DNA from: Patescibacteria group bacterium UBA1875
GTDB lineage: Bacteria; Patescibacteriota; CPR2; UBA1875
DNA: 63,059 bases
Assembly (NCBI GenBank): GCA_002338125.1
Contig: DDHN01000008.1
Span: 113,094 to 176,152 of the forward strand
Direction of reading: 5' to 3'
Shown: positions 42,977-49,575 of the stretch, in pieces
Layout: each line of letters opens with the position of its first letter
How positions within the stretch are numbered: the stretch's first letter is position 1
The notes under the pieces: model-generated
The model's database searches: none
Seen by the model: the letters and a program-made list of their open reading frames with translations, nothing else
What the model was told of the DNA's origin: nothing
Translations under genes and position numbers: made by a program

Positions 42977-43129
42977 ATGCTTTCGAGAACAAGAGAAAGA
43001 GTAGCAAACATTATCGCATGCTCTTTGCTCTCGCTCTTTTTCCTCATCCTTAAACAATTAGTTCTGTCAGCTGTTACCGGCTTGATTGTCTTTTGTGATA
43101 GCTTTTCAAAGCCAACGTGGAAGGAGTGA
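42977..43129 (+). CDS. Cassette C orphan 1: 50-residue TM protein
   Basis: The frame runs ATG to TGA for 50 residues with GAGGAAG just upstream. After a basic start (MLSRTRERVANI) comes a hydrophobic stretch (ACSLLSLFFLILKQLVLSA, then VTGLIVF) that can form one or two TM helices; the end is KPTWKE. No homologue recognised. The three cassette C membrane peptides may work together or be unrelated. Confidence 0.5.
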   Translation: MLSRTRERVANIIACSLLSLFFLILKQLVLSAVTGLIVFCDSFSKPTWKE

Positions 43130-43131
43130 TT

Positions 43132-43278
43132 ATGGGTCTCCAAATGCTTGGTATTATTCTAATGATTGTCTTTATGGCTATCGTGGGTGGTTTGTTGACA
43201 AGAGTCTACGTCAAACGCCTTGATGAACAGGCCGCAATGTACCTCGATCATGAGGACCAGATCATCTCTGAGCTTTGA
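43132..43278 (+). CDS. Cassette C orphan 2: 48-residue single-TM protein
   Basis: The start is two bases after the previous stop and is preceded by AAGGAG. Residues 4-22 are hydrophobic (QMLGIILMIVFMAIVGGLL). A basic flank (TRVYVKR) and an acidic tail (LDHEDQIISEL) follow, so the tail is probably cytoplasmic by the positive-inside rule. Function unknown. Confidence 0.5.
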   Translation: MGLQMLGIILMIVFMAIVGGLLTRVYVKRLDEQAAMYLDHEDQIISEL

Positions 43279-43290
43279 GGGGGGAGTGTG

Positions 43291-43611
43291 ATGACCAGAA
43301 AGAAAGCTGACAGGCTGTGCGCTAAAGGCTTGGCAGCTGACCCAGACTATTGCTTGTATGATGAAGGAAGTGTCTGCCCGTGTGAACGGTACTACCAGAA
43401 ACTGACAAGGCCTTCGCTTGGTCGATTACTTCTTTCAACTATTACGTTGCAAAAGGATGAAACCGCGTCGTGTGTTGGTTGTTTGACGGAATCTCAGACA
43501 GCGTGTCCGTCATGTGTCAACAGTTCGGCTCACGAACGGTTGCTGGCAGCCTGTCCCCCGATCCGAGGAGGTTCTGCCGATGAAGGAATTCATTGCTTCG
43601 GGTGGCGGTAG
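43291..43611 (+). CDS. Cassette C orphan 3: cysteine-rich protein
   Basis: About 106 residues from ATG, after GGGGGGAG; a GTG one codon earlier is the alternative start. Cysteines are paired in CxC or CxxC groups (VCPCERYY, then SCVGCLTESQTACPSC). They could hold zinc or an iron-sulfur cluster. The N-terminal half is the more protein-like; the last 30 residues overlap the next gene, and other frames are also open there, so the true C-terminus is uncertain. No family recognised. Confidence 0.4.
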   Translation: MTRKKADRLCAKGLAADPDYCLYDEGSVCPCERYYQKLTRPSLGRLLLSTITLQKDETASCVGCLTESQTACPSCVNSSAHERLLAACPPIRGGSADEGIHCFGWR

Positions 43612-43693
43612 CTACCTTCTTGTTGGTATCACGGTCCTTGTTTGTCTGACTGGTGGGGCGATTCATTACAATCGAATTCGTCCTCGGCGCTAA
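43580..43693 (+). CDS. Cassette C orphan 4: 37-residue single-TM protein
   Basis: The ATG has CGAGGAGG nine bases upstream. A glycine-rich start (EFIASGGGSYLL) leads into a TM helix (LVGITVLVCLTGGAIHY), and the end is strongly basic (NRIRPRR). It lies partly inside the frame of orphan 3. Function unknown. Confidence 0.45.
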   Translation: MKEFIASGGGSYLLVGITVLVCLTGGAIHYNRIRPRR

Positions 43694-43711
43694 TTGTCAA
43701 AGGAGGAGAGA

Positions 43712-43732
43712 GTGGCCTGTGTAGCACCTTAG
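43712..43732 (+). other. Possible six-codon minigene at the end of cassette C
   Basis: An excellent AAAGGAGGAGAG precedes GTG GCC TGT GTA GCA CCT TAG. The ribosome-binding site is as strong as any in the window, yet the frame stops after six codons and the terminator follows. Could be a minigene, a ribosome trap or a decayed gene start. Confidence 0.25.
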
Positions 43733-43734
43733 TT

Positions 43735-43771
43735 GGCCCCGGTTACAATATTGTAATCCGGGGCCTTCTTT
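43735..43771 (+). terminator. Terminator of cassette C
   Basis: GGCCCCGG-TTACAAT pairs with ATTGTAA-T-CCGGGGCC with one bulge, a stem of about 15 bp with almost no loop, followed by TTCTTTAT. Confidence 0.8.
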
Positions 43772-43786
43772 ATATTCAAAAAACCC

Positions 43787-43916
43787 TTGCATATTTAAAA
43801 ATTATTAGGTAGAATACGTCATGTAACTCAAATAAATGAGTCAAAGCCACTTTTGTGGATAAGTTTTATTGTCTAAATGCGGGAAAATTACAATTACCTT
43901 AAAAGGAGGATTACAG
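43787..43916 (+). promoter_or_regulatory. tuf promoter and two-hairpin leader
   Basis: TTGCAT (43787-43792), 17 bases, TAGAAT (43810-43815). The leader of nearly 100 bases has ACTCA/TGAGT (43826-43841) and CCAC-TTTT-GTGG (43847-43858) hairpins, then AAAAGGAGG before ATG. tuf is thus cut off from fusA transcription by cassette C and has its own control. Confidence 0.6.
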
Positions 43917-45095
43917 ATGACACAATTTGATCGTTCCAAACCGCACGTTAACGTTGGTACAATCGGCCACGTTGACCATGGTAAGACTACTCTTACCGCT
44001 GCTATTACCAAAGTCCTTTCAGAAGATGGTAAGGCAGATTTTACAGCTTTTGACCAAATCGACAAGGCACCTGAGGAGAGAGAGCGAGGAATCACAATCG
44101 CTACTGCGCACGTTGAGTATGAATCTGATAAACGTCACTATGCTCATGTCGATTGTCCAGGACACGCAGACTATGTTAAAAACATGATTACTGGAGCAGC
44201 TCAAATGGACGGAGCAATACTAGTGGTTGCTGCTACTGATGGGCCTATGCCCCAGACCAGAGAGCACTTGCTTCTTGCTAAGCAGGTTAACGTTCCAGCT
44301 GTTGTTGTTTTTATGAATAAAGTAGACATGGTTCAAGATGAAGAAATGCTTGACTTGGTAGAGATGGAAATTAGAGAACTTCTTACTAAATATGAATTTG
44401 ATGGCGATAACGCTAAGATAATTCGTGGCTCTGCTCTTAAAGCGCTTGAAGGGGATGACAAGTACAAAGAGAGCATTAAAGAACTTATTACTGCTCTTGA
44501 TGAAGCTATCCCAGAGCCAAAGAGAGATATCGATAAGCCTTTCAAGATGCCAGTTGAAGATGTCTTTTCCATTAAAGGCCGAGGTACGGTAGCTACTGGT
44601 AGAATTGAGCAAGGTGTAATTAAAGTTAACGAAGAAGTAGAGATTGTTGGTATTAAAGATACTCGAAAGACTGTTGTTACCGGGGTTGAAATGTTTAAAA
44701 AGACTCTTGATCAAGGTCAAGCTGGTGATAATGCCGGATTACTTCTTCGAGGCATCGAAAAAGATGATATTGAACGTGGTATGGTTCTTGCTAAACCTGG
44801 TTCAATCACACCTCATACTGAATTTGAAGCCAAGATATATGTTCTTACCAAAGAAGAAGGCGGACGTCATACCCCATTCTTCAAAGGCTACAAACCTCAA
44901 TTCTATATCGGCACAACCGACGTTACTGGTGAAGTAATATTACCAGAAGGAACTGAAATGGTAATGCCTGGTGATAGTGTGGAAGTAACTGTTAAGCTAC
45001 TTCAACCAATCGCCATGGACGAAGGAACAAGATTTGCCATCCGTGAAGGTGGCCGAACGGTTGGAGCTGGTGCCGTCTCTAAAATCGTCAAATAA
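43917..45095 (+). CDS. tuf: Elongation factor Tu
   Basis: A 392-residue EF-Tu starting TQFDRSKPHVNVGTIGHVDH. The GTPase motifs are GHVDHGKTTL, ERGITIATAHVEYE, DCPGHADYVKNMITGAAQMD, NKVDMV and SALKALEG. Domain 2 and 3 landmarks are EDVFSIKGRGTVATGRIEQG and HTPFFKGYKPQFYIGTTDVT. The start at 43917 has AAAAGGAGG at ideal spacing; a longer frame from 43869 is not credible. It delivers aminoacyl-tRNA to the ribosome. rpsJ follows after 32 bases. Confidence 0.97.
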   Translation: MTQFDRSKPHVNVGTIGHVDHGKTTLTAAITKVLSEDGKADFTAFDQIDKAPEERERGITIATAHVEYESDKRHYAHVDCPGHADYVKNMITGAAQMDGAILVVAATDGPMPQTREHLLLAKQVNVPAVVVFMNKVDMVQDEEMLDLVEMEIRELLTKYEFDGDNAKIIRGSALKALEGDDKYKESIKELITALDEAIPEPKRDIDKPFKMPVEDVFSIKGRGTVATGRIEQGVIKVNEEVEIVGIKDTRKTVVTGVEMFKKTLDQGQAGDNAGLLLRGIEKDDIERGMVLAKPGSITPHTEFEAKIYVLTKEEGGRHTPFFKGYKPQFYIGTTDVTGEVILPEGTEMVMPGDSVEVTVKLLQPIAMDEGTRFAIREGGRTVGAGAVSKIVK

Positions 45096-45127
45096 CACCT
45101 AAAATAAAGGAAGAACCTTAAAAAGAA

Positions 45128-45451
45128 ATGTCAGAAGAAAAAGATACAAAACAACGAATCAGAATCAAGCTACGTGCTTACGACCACAAAGTTCTCGATG
45201 AATCTGTTAAGCAGATTATTGATACTGCTAATCGTTCAGGTGCAAAGGTGGCTGGTCCGATCCCGTTACCAACGGATCGTTCTCCAATAACCGTTTTAAA
45301 ATCTACTAATCAACATAAAAATGCTCGTGAGCAATTTGAGATTAGGGTTCATAAACGATTAATAGATATCTTGGAGCCAAATGCTAAGACAGTTGACTCG
45401 CTAATGAACATTTCTCTTCCAGCCGGTGTTGATATCGAGATAAAGATGTAA
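45128..45451 (+). CDS. rpsJ: Ribosomal protein S10
   Basis: 107 residues with RIRIKLRAYDHKVLDESVKQ, the S10 loop GPIPLPTDRSPITVLKSTNQ, and HKRLIDILEPNAKTVDSLMN. S10 is in the 30S head and is also NusE in antitermination complexes. It is normally the first gene of the S10 operon; here it is grouped with tuf and separated from rplC by a terminator and a PHP gene. Confidence 0.95.
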   Translation: MSEEKDTKQRIRIKLRAYDHKVLDESVKQIIDTANRSGAKVAGPIPLPTDRSPITVLKSTNQHKNAREQFEIRVHKRLIDILEPNAKTVDSLMNISLPAGVDIEIKM

Positions 45452-45459
45452 GATGATCG

Positions 45460-45505
45460 ATATATGAAAAAGCCCCTTCGGGGGCTTTTTCATATATCCT
45501 TTTTT
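45460..45505 (+). terminator. Terminator after rpsJ
   Basis: A perfect 17-bp stem (left arm ATATATGAAAAAGCCCC) capped by a TTCG tetraloop, with TTTTTT shortly after. It splits tuf-rpsJ from the rest of the ribosomal operon. Confidence 0.9.
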
Positions 45506-45509
45506 GTCA

Positions 45510-45531
45510 TATAATATAGTGAGTTTATAAT
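45510..45531 (+). promoter_or_regulatory. Twin -10 boxes before the PHP gene
   Basis: TATAAT occurs at 45510-45515 and again at 45526-45531. The second would start RNA about seven bases before an ATG whose G lies in a run of six G. Confidence 0.5.
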
Positions 45532-45576
45532 TAAAATTGTCATAATGGGGGGACAATTTACACTGTAAAAGCGAAT

Positions 45577-46341
45577 TTGCATCTTCACACAATAGCAAGT
45601 GACGGTTTACATACGGCGCTGGCTGTTTTGAGCTATGCCAAATTAATTGGGGTTACGGTTGTGTCTATTACCGATCATAATGAAATATCGGCTAGCCTTA
45701 GAGGGGAAAAAATTGCCAAAGCTTTAAATCTTATCTATTACCCAGGAGTAGAGCTGATGTTCCATGTAAAGGGGAGAGTTTACGAGCTATTGGCCTATTT
45801 CAATGATGGCCAGTCTCTTCGTAACTTTTACAAAAAGTATCGTTTCACAAACGGTTTTATGCCGCATTACAAAAATGTCGACGAAGTTGTGAGCTTAGTT
45901 AAGGAATACAAAGGGGTAGTCGTGTCGCCACATCCTTTTGGTCGAAAGGGTATTTATCGAAACTTGAAAAATGCTAATGTAATGGTTGATGGGGTGGAAA
46001 TACTGAATGCTTTTACTGAGGAAAAGCGGAATGGAAAAGCAGCTATACATAAGACTAAGAACGATAACGCTAAGACATTAGGTTCGGCAGATATGCATTT
46101 TTTCCTCCAAGATATCGGTAGAGTGTATACAAAAATTGAATCTAATCAGAAGATAACCAAAGAGCTTGTTTGGAAATGTCTATTGGGGATAAAGGACGAA
46201 ATTAAGTTTATACCGATTGGTAATTCATTCAGTAAGAGAAAGATACTTTTCCAAAAGCCTCTATGTGCTGTTGTTTACGTTATTAATTGGCCTTGGCTAT
46301 ATATTAAATATCGGTTTCGAAAACAATATAAAAATTGTTGA
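45577..46341 (+). CDS. PHP-domain phosphoesterase, start codon problematic
   Basis: 254 residues from the in-frame TTG, but this leaves out the usual first strand: the frame is open upstream and reads IYTVKANLHLHT. Metal-site motifs are complete: LHLHT, SITDHNEI, PGVELMF, VVSPHPFGRKG, GVEILNAF and LGSADMHF. This points to an active PHP phosphoesterase, possibly acting on nucleotides or phosphoesters. No ATG is in frame. The ATG at 45545 would be in frame only if the G6 run were G7; otherwise ATT at 45556 after GGGGGG is the candidate. It interrupts the S10 operon. Confidence 0.8.
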   Translation: MHLHTIASDGLHTALAVLSYAKLIGVTVVSITDHNEISASLRGEKIAKALNLIYYPGVELMFHVKGRVYELLAYFNDGQSLRNFYKKYRFTNGFMPHYKNVDEVVSLVKEYKGVVVSPHPFGRKGIYRNLKNANVMVDGVEILNAFTEEKRNGKAAIHKTKNDNAKTLGSADMHFFLQDIGRVYTKIESNQKITKELVWKCLLGIKDEIKFIPIGNSFSKRKILFQKPLCAVVYVINWPWLYIKYRFRKQYKNC

Positions 46342-46473
46342 CTTTGGGGATAAATTTCGGTATAATTTCTAGGCAGTTAAATAACTTAACCCAATTTTCG
46401 AGAGTTGTGTAGGTCCGAGTGACTTCGGATACCACCAGCCTCGGAATTTTAATTGCCAGCGAAAGGTTAAAAA
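46338..46473 (+). promoter_or_regulatory. S10-operon promoter and closed structured leader before rplC
   Basis: TTGACT (46338-46343), 17 bases, TATAAT (46361-46366). The leader is bounded by GGCAGTTAA (46372-46380) pairing with TTAATTGCC (46449-46457), nine pairs with one G-U. Inside are CGAG/CTCG with flanking A-T and G-U pairs, and GGT-CCGA/TCGG-(AT)-ACC with a GTGACT loop. GAAAGG is the ribosome-binding site just outside the closing helix. This is a good candidate for an autogenous ribosomal-protein leader. Confidence 0.65.
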
Positions 46474-47106
46474 ATGAGAGCAATTCTTGCCCAAAAAATG
46501 GAAATGACACATATTTTTAATGAAAAAGGTCACACGGTTCCTGTAACCATTCTTTTGGCTACTGAAAATATTGTTACTCAAATAAAAGATGAAAATAAGG
46601 ATGGTTACGAAGCTATTCAATTAGGATTTGGCACTAAAAGGGTTCAGAAAAAACCTGTTTTGGGTCACTTAAAAAAATCACAAGCAACCCCTCGTAAATT
46701 AGTAGAAGTCGTAAAAGAGGCAGGTAAGGGTTACAAAGTAGGAGATAAAATCAAATTAGACATTTTTTCAGAGGGAGAAAAAGTAACCATAAAAGGTATT
46801 TCCAAGGGTAAGGGCTTTGCCGGAACGATTAAAAGACATAACTTTCATCGTGGTCCGATGACTCATGGTTCTAGAAACCACCGAGCACCTGGATCAATCG
46901 GAGCCGGATACCCACAACATGTTTTCAAGGGTCAGAAATTGCCAGGAAGAATGGGAGCCGAACAAGTAACTGTCAAAAATTTAAAAATCGAAAAAATAAT
47001 TCCAGAAGAAAATTTAATCCTAGTTCGAGGGGCCGTTCCTGGGCCAAGAAAGAATATTGTTTTGATATCGGCAAATGACATCGATAAATCAAGCGAGAAA
47101 GAATAA
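46474..47106 (+). CDS. rplC: Ribosomal protein L3
   Basis: 210 residues beginning MRAILAQKMEMTHIFNEKGH, with the central loop GTIKRHNFHRGPMTHGSRNH and RAPGSIGA, and GRMGAEQVTVKNLKI near the end. The Gln that PrmB methylates in many bacteria would lie in the YPQHVFKGQKLPG region. L3 is an early 50S assembly protein near the peptidyl transferase centre. First gene of the long ribosomal operon. Confidence 0.96.
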   Translation: MRAILAQKMEMTHIFNEKGHTVPVTILLATENIVTQIKDENKDGYEAIQLGFGTKRVQKKPVLGHLKKSQATPRKLVEVVKEAGKGYKVGDKIKLDIFSEGEKVTIKGISKGKGFAGTIKRHNFHRGPMTHGSRNHRAPGSIGAGYPQHVFKGQKLPGRMGAEQVTVKNLKIEKIIPEENLILVRGAVPGPRKNIVLISANDIDKSSEKE

Positions 47107-47108
47107 TT

Positions 47109-47669
47109 ATGACATCAGAAAAGAAAAAAAATAAAGATAAGAGTACTATCGTCGCCAAGGCAGTAAGAACGGTTTTGGCCGGTAAGCGTCAGGTCCCAGC
47201 CAAAGTTAAAACCAGAGCTGAGGTTCGAGGTGGTGGGAAAAAACCTTGGCGACAAAAGGGAACCGGAAGAGCCAGGGCTGGTTCCAATCGTTCTCCTATT
47301 TGGCGTGGTGGTGGCGTTACCTTTGGGCCAAAAGGTAATGAAAATTATAAAGTCGGTATTAATAAGAAAGAGATGCGAGCCGCTCGACAGGAAGCTTATT
47401 CTGGGAAGAACTCAATAACAATTATTTTAGAAAAAATACCAGCAAAAACAAAAGAGGCTGCAAAAATATTTATCGATAAGAAAATCGAAGGCAAGTCCCT
47501 TGTAGTCATCGACGCTAAAAAAGAAACTTCCACCAAGGTAAAGAAGGTTTTTTCAAATCTAAAAGATACCCAAGTAGTTTATAAAGGTAATGAAAATATT
47601 TGCGATATTTTGGCAGCAGAAAATATAGTCAATATAAAGGTTAATAACACAACTAAGGTGAAGAAATGA
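47109..47669 (+). CDS. rplD: Ribosomal protein L4 with a shortened N-terminus
   Basis: 186 residues. The exit-tunnel loop is intact (KTRAEVRGGGKKPWRQKGTG, then RARAGSNRSPIWRGGG), as is the C-terminal domain. The usual first 35-40 residues, which form the strand ending in PxxIFG, are missing; a short Lys-rich start (TSEKKKNKDKSTIVAKAV) leads directly into the first helix. rplC ends only three bases upstream, so there is no room for the missing part. The gene overlaps rplW by four bases. Confidence 0.93.
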   Translation: MTSEKKKNKDKSTIVAKAVRTVLAGKRQVPAKVKTRAEVRGGGKKPWRQKGTGRARAGSNRSPIWRGGGVTFGPKGNENYKVGINKKEMRAARQEAYSGKNSITIILEKIPAKTKEAAKIFIDKKIEGKSLVVIDAKKETSTKVKKVFSNLKDTQVVYKGNENICDILAAENIVNIKVNNTTKVKK

Positions 47670-47938
47670 AAAACGTGATTATAAAACCAGTTATTTCTGA
47701 GAAGTCTTTTGCTGGAGAAGAAGTGGGCAAATATTTCTTTCATGTTGCCTCGACTGCTAACAAAATTGAGGTCAAAAGAAGTGTTGAAGATATGTTTAAA
47801 GTAAAAGTTTTAAATGTAAATATTGTAAATATTGCCGGCAAAAGAAAACGAGTAGGGAGAATTTTTGGTAAACGAAATGATATCAAGAAAGCAATTGTTA
47901 CTCTTAAAAAAGGCGAAAAGATAAAGGAGCTCAAATAA
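47666..47938 (+). CDS. rplW: Ribosomal protein L23
   Basis: 90 residues with IIKPVISEKSF at the start, YFFHVASTANKIEVKRSVED and VLNVNIVNIAGKRKRVGR. L23 lies at the tunnel exit and is the docking site for trigger factor. Starts in an ATGA overlap with rplD and ends on the rplB start (TAATGG). Confidence 0.95.
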   Translation: MKNVIIKPVISEKSFAGEEVGKYFFHVASTANKIEVKRSVEDMFKVKVLNVNIVNIAGKRKRVGRIFGKRNDIKKAIVTLKKGEKIKELK

Positions 47939-48774
47939 TGGCTGTTCGTAAAGTAAAACCAATTACAAATGCTCAACGTGGACTCTCGATCGATGATTTT
48001 TCTGATATTACTAAAAAGAATCCAGAGAAATCATTACTAACAACCTTACAGAAAAAATCTGGCCGCAACAATCAAGGTAAGATAACTACTCGACACAAAG
48101 GCGGCGGCGTTAAGAGAAAATATCGAGTCATTGATTTTAAAATGTTAACAGGAGAATATACGGTTACTGCTATTGAATATGATCCAAATCGTTCTGCTAG
48201 AATTGCTCTACTTACAGCTGCAAACGGTAAAAAAATATATATCCTTGCACCTGAAGGTTTGAAACCAGGCAAAAAAATCAAATTTGGTGACGAAGCGGTG
48301 ACGGCTACCGGACATCGGAGAAAACTTGCCGATTTACCGGTTGGTACGAACATATATAATATTGAATTACGCCCTGGCCAAGGTGGTAAGTTAGTACGTT
48401 CGGCTGGTTCTGCTGCACAGTTGCTTGCCAAAGAAGGAGAATTAGTCCATATAAAACTTCCTTCCGGAGAGATCAGAAAGATTGCAAGGGGTTGTATGGC
48501 TTCTGTGGGGACTGTTTCAAACCCTGAATATCAAAATATTCGTGTCGGAAAAGCCGGTCGAGTGAGGAAAATGGGAATAAGGCCAACTGTTCGCGGCAGT
48601 GCTATGAACCCAGTAGACCACCCTCATGGTGGTGGTGAAGGCCATCAGTCGATTGGTCTTAAACATCCTAAAACTCCTTGGGGAGCACCAGCACTTGGAG
48701 CTAAAACTAGAAAGAACAAAAAATTTTCTAATAAACTTATTGTTCGAGGTAGAAAGAAAAGGAGAGGTAGATAA
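47938..48774 (+). CDS. rplB: Ribosomal protein L2
   Basis: 278 residues with RNNQGKITTRHKGGGVKRKY, VTAIEYDPNRSARIALL, the AGSAAQLLAKEG segment and MNPVDHPHGGGEGHQ containing the conserved His important for peptidyl transfer. C-terminal KNKKFSNKLIVRGRKKRRGR. Overlaps rplW by one base and rpsS by one base. Confidence 0.97.
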   Translation: MAVRKVKPITNAQRGLSIDDFSDITKKNPEKSLLTTLQKKSGRNNQGKITTRHKGGGVKRKYRVIDFKMLTGEYTVTAIEYDPNRSARIALLTAANGKKIYILAPEGLKPGKKIKFGDEAVTATGHRRKLADLPVGTNIYNIELRPGQGGKLVRSAGSAAQLLAKEGELVHIKLPSGEIRKIARGCMASVGTVSNPEYQNIRVGKAGRVRKMGIRPTVRGSAMNPVDHPHGGGEGHQSIGLKHPKTPWGAPALGAKTRKNKKFSNKLIVRGRKKRRGR

Positions 48775-49076
48775 TGTCAAGATCATTGAAAAAAGGTCCT
48801 TATGTTGACGAACGTTTGCTGGCTAAAATAAAAGCTAGTGACGGAAAAAAAATTATTAAAACATGGGCAAGAAATTCTACAATTGCTCCTGATATGGTTG
48901 GACACAATATTGCTGTACATAACGGTCGGGAACATGTCCCTGTCTTTATCACCGAAGATATGGTCGGGCATAAACTCGGAGAATTTGTTCCAACCAGAAA
49001 ATTTAGAGGACATGGTGGTAAGATGGCAAAAGAACAAGCCACTGCTCCAAAAAAAGTAACTGAGGCAAAGGAATAA
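48774..49076 (+). CDS. rpsS: Ribosomal protein S19
   Basis: 100 residues: SRSLKKGPYVDERLLAKI, IKTWARNSTIAPDMVGHNIA and GHKLGEFVPTRKFRGHGG are typical. The C-terminal 12 residues are a Lys/Ala-rich tail. S19 is in the 30S head with S13. Confidence 0.96.
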   Translation: MSRSLKKGPYVDERLLAKIKASDGKKIIKTWARNSTIAPDMVGHNIAVHNGREHVPVFITEDMVGHKLGEFVPTRKFRGHGGKMAKEQATAPKKVTEAKE

Positions 49077-49077
49077 A

Positions 49078-49572
49078 ATGGAAGTAATAGCCAAAGGAAA
49101 ATATATAAGGATTTCACCAAAAAAGGCAAGGCCAATTGCCAGTCTTATTCGTGGCAAAAACGCTCGTCAGGCCCAAGTAATGCTTAGCGGAATGCCCCAA
49201 AAGTCAGCAGCAGTAATTAGAAAAGTTCTAGATAGTGCTATGGCCAATGCAGAAAATGATTTCAATCTCGATAAGAATGAATTAACTATTTCCAAAATTA
49301 CTGTCGATGGTGGCCCCGTTTTAAAAAGATTTATGCCAAGAGCTCAGGGTAGAGCCAGCGAGATAAGGAAAAGAACCTCGCATATCGAAATTATTGTTTC
49401 AGGTGAAGTAAAAACTAAGAAGAAAGACGATAAAAAAGAAAATTCTATCAAAGTAGCCCCCAAAACCGTTAAAGATGAAAGCCATAAGATAGAAGTTGAA
49501 AGGACTGAGAAAATTAGCCTTCAAGATAATAGGAATAAAGGAAAACAAATTTTTAGAAGGAAGACAGGTTAA
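49078..49572 (+). CDS. rplV: Ribosomal protein L22 with a basic C-terminal extension
   Basis: 164 residues. The first 112 are a normal L22 (YIRISPKKARPIASLIRGKN, then GPVLKRFMPRAQGRAS and KRTSHIEIIV), whose beta-hairpin lines the exit tunnel. About 50 further residues rich in Lys, Glu and Asp follow (KTKKKDDKKENSIK and so on) and have no counterpart in standard L22. Three bases separate it from rpsC. Confidence 0.94.
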   Translation: MEVIAKGKYIRISPKKARPIASLIRGKNARQAQVMLSGMPQKSAAVIRKVLDSAMANAENDFNLDKNELTISKITVDGGPVLKRFMPRAQGRASEIRKRTSHIEIIVSGEVKTKKKDDKKENSIKVAPKTVKDESHKIEVERTEKISLQDNRNKGKQIFRRKTG

Positions 49573-49575
49573 AAA

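Noticed and set aside
43869..43916. Upstream start extending EF-Tu by 16 residues
   Set aside because: It lies in the structured leader; the conserved N-terminus begins at 43917 behind AAAAGGAGG.
44220..44720. 166-codon minus-strand frame inside tuf, and one of the same length at 54277-54777
   Set aside because: Shadows of tuf and of rpsE/rplO; no start signals.
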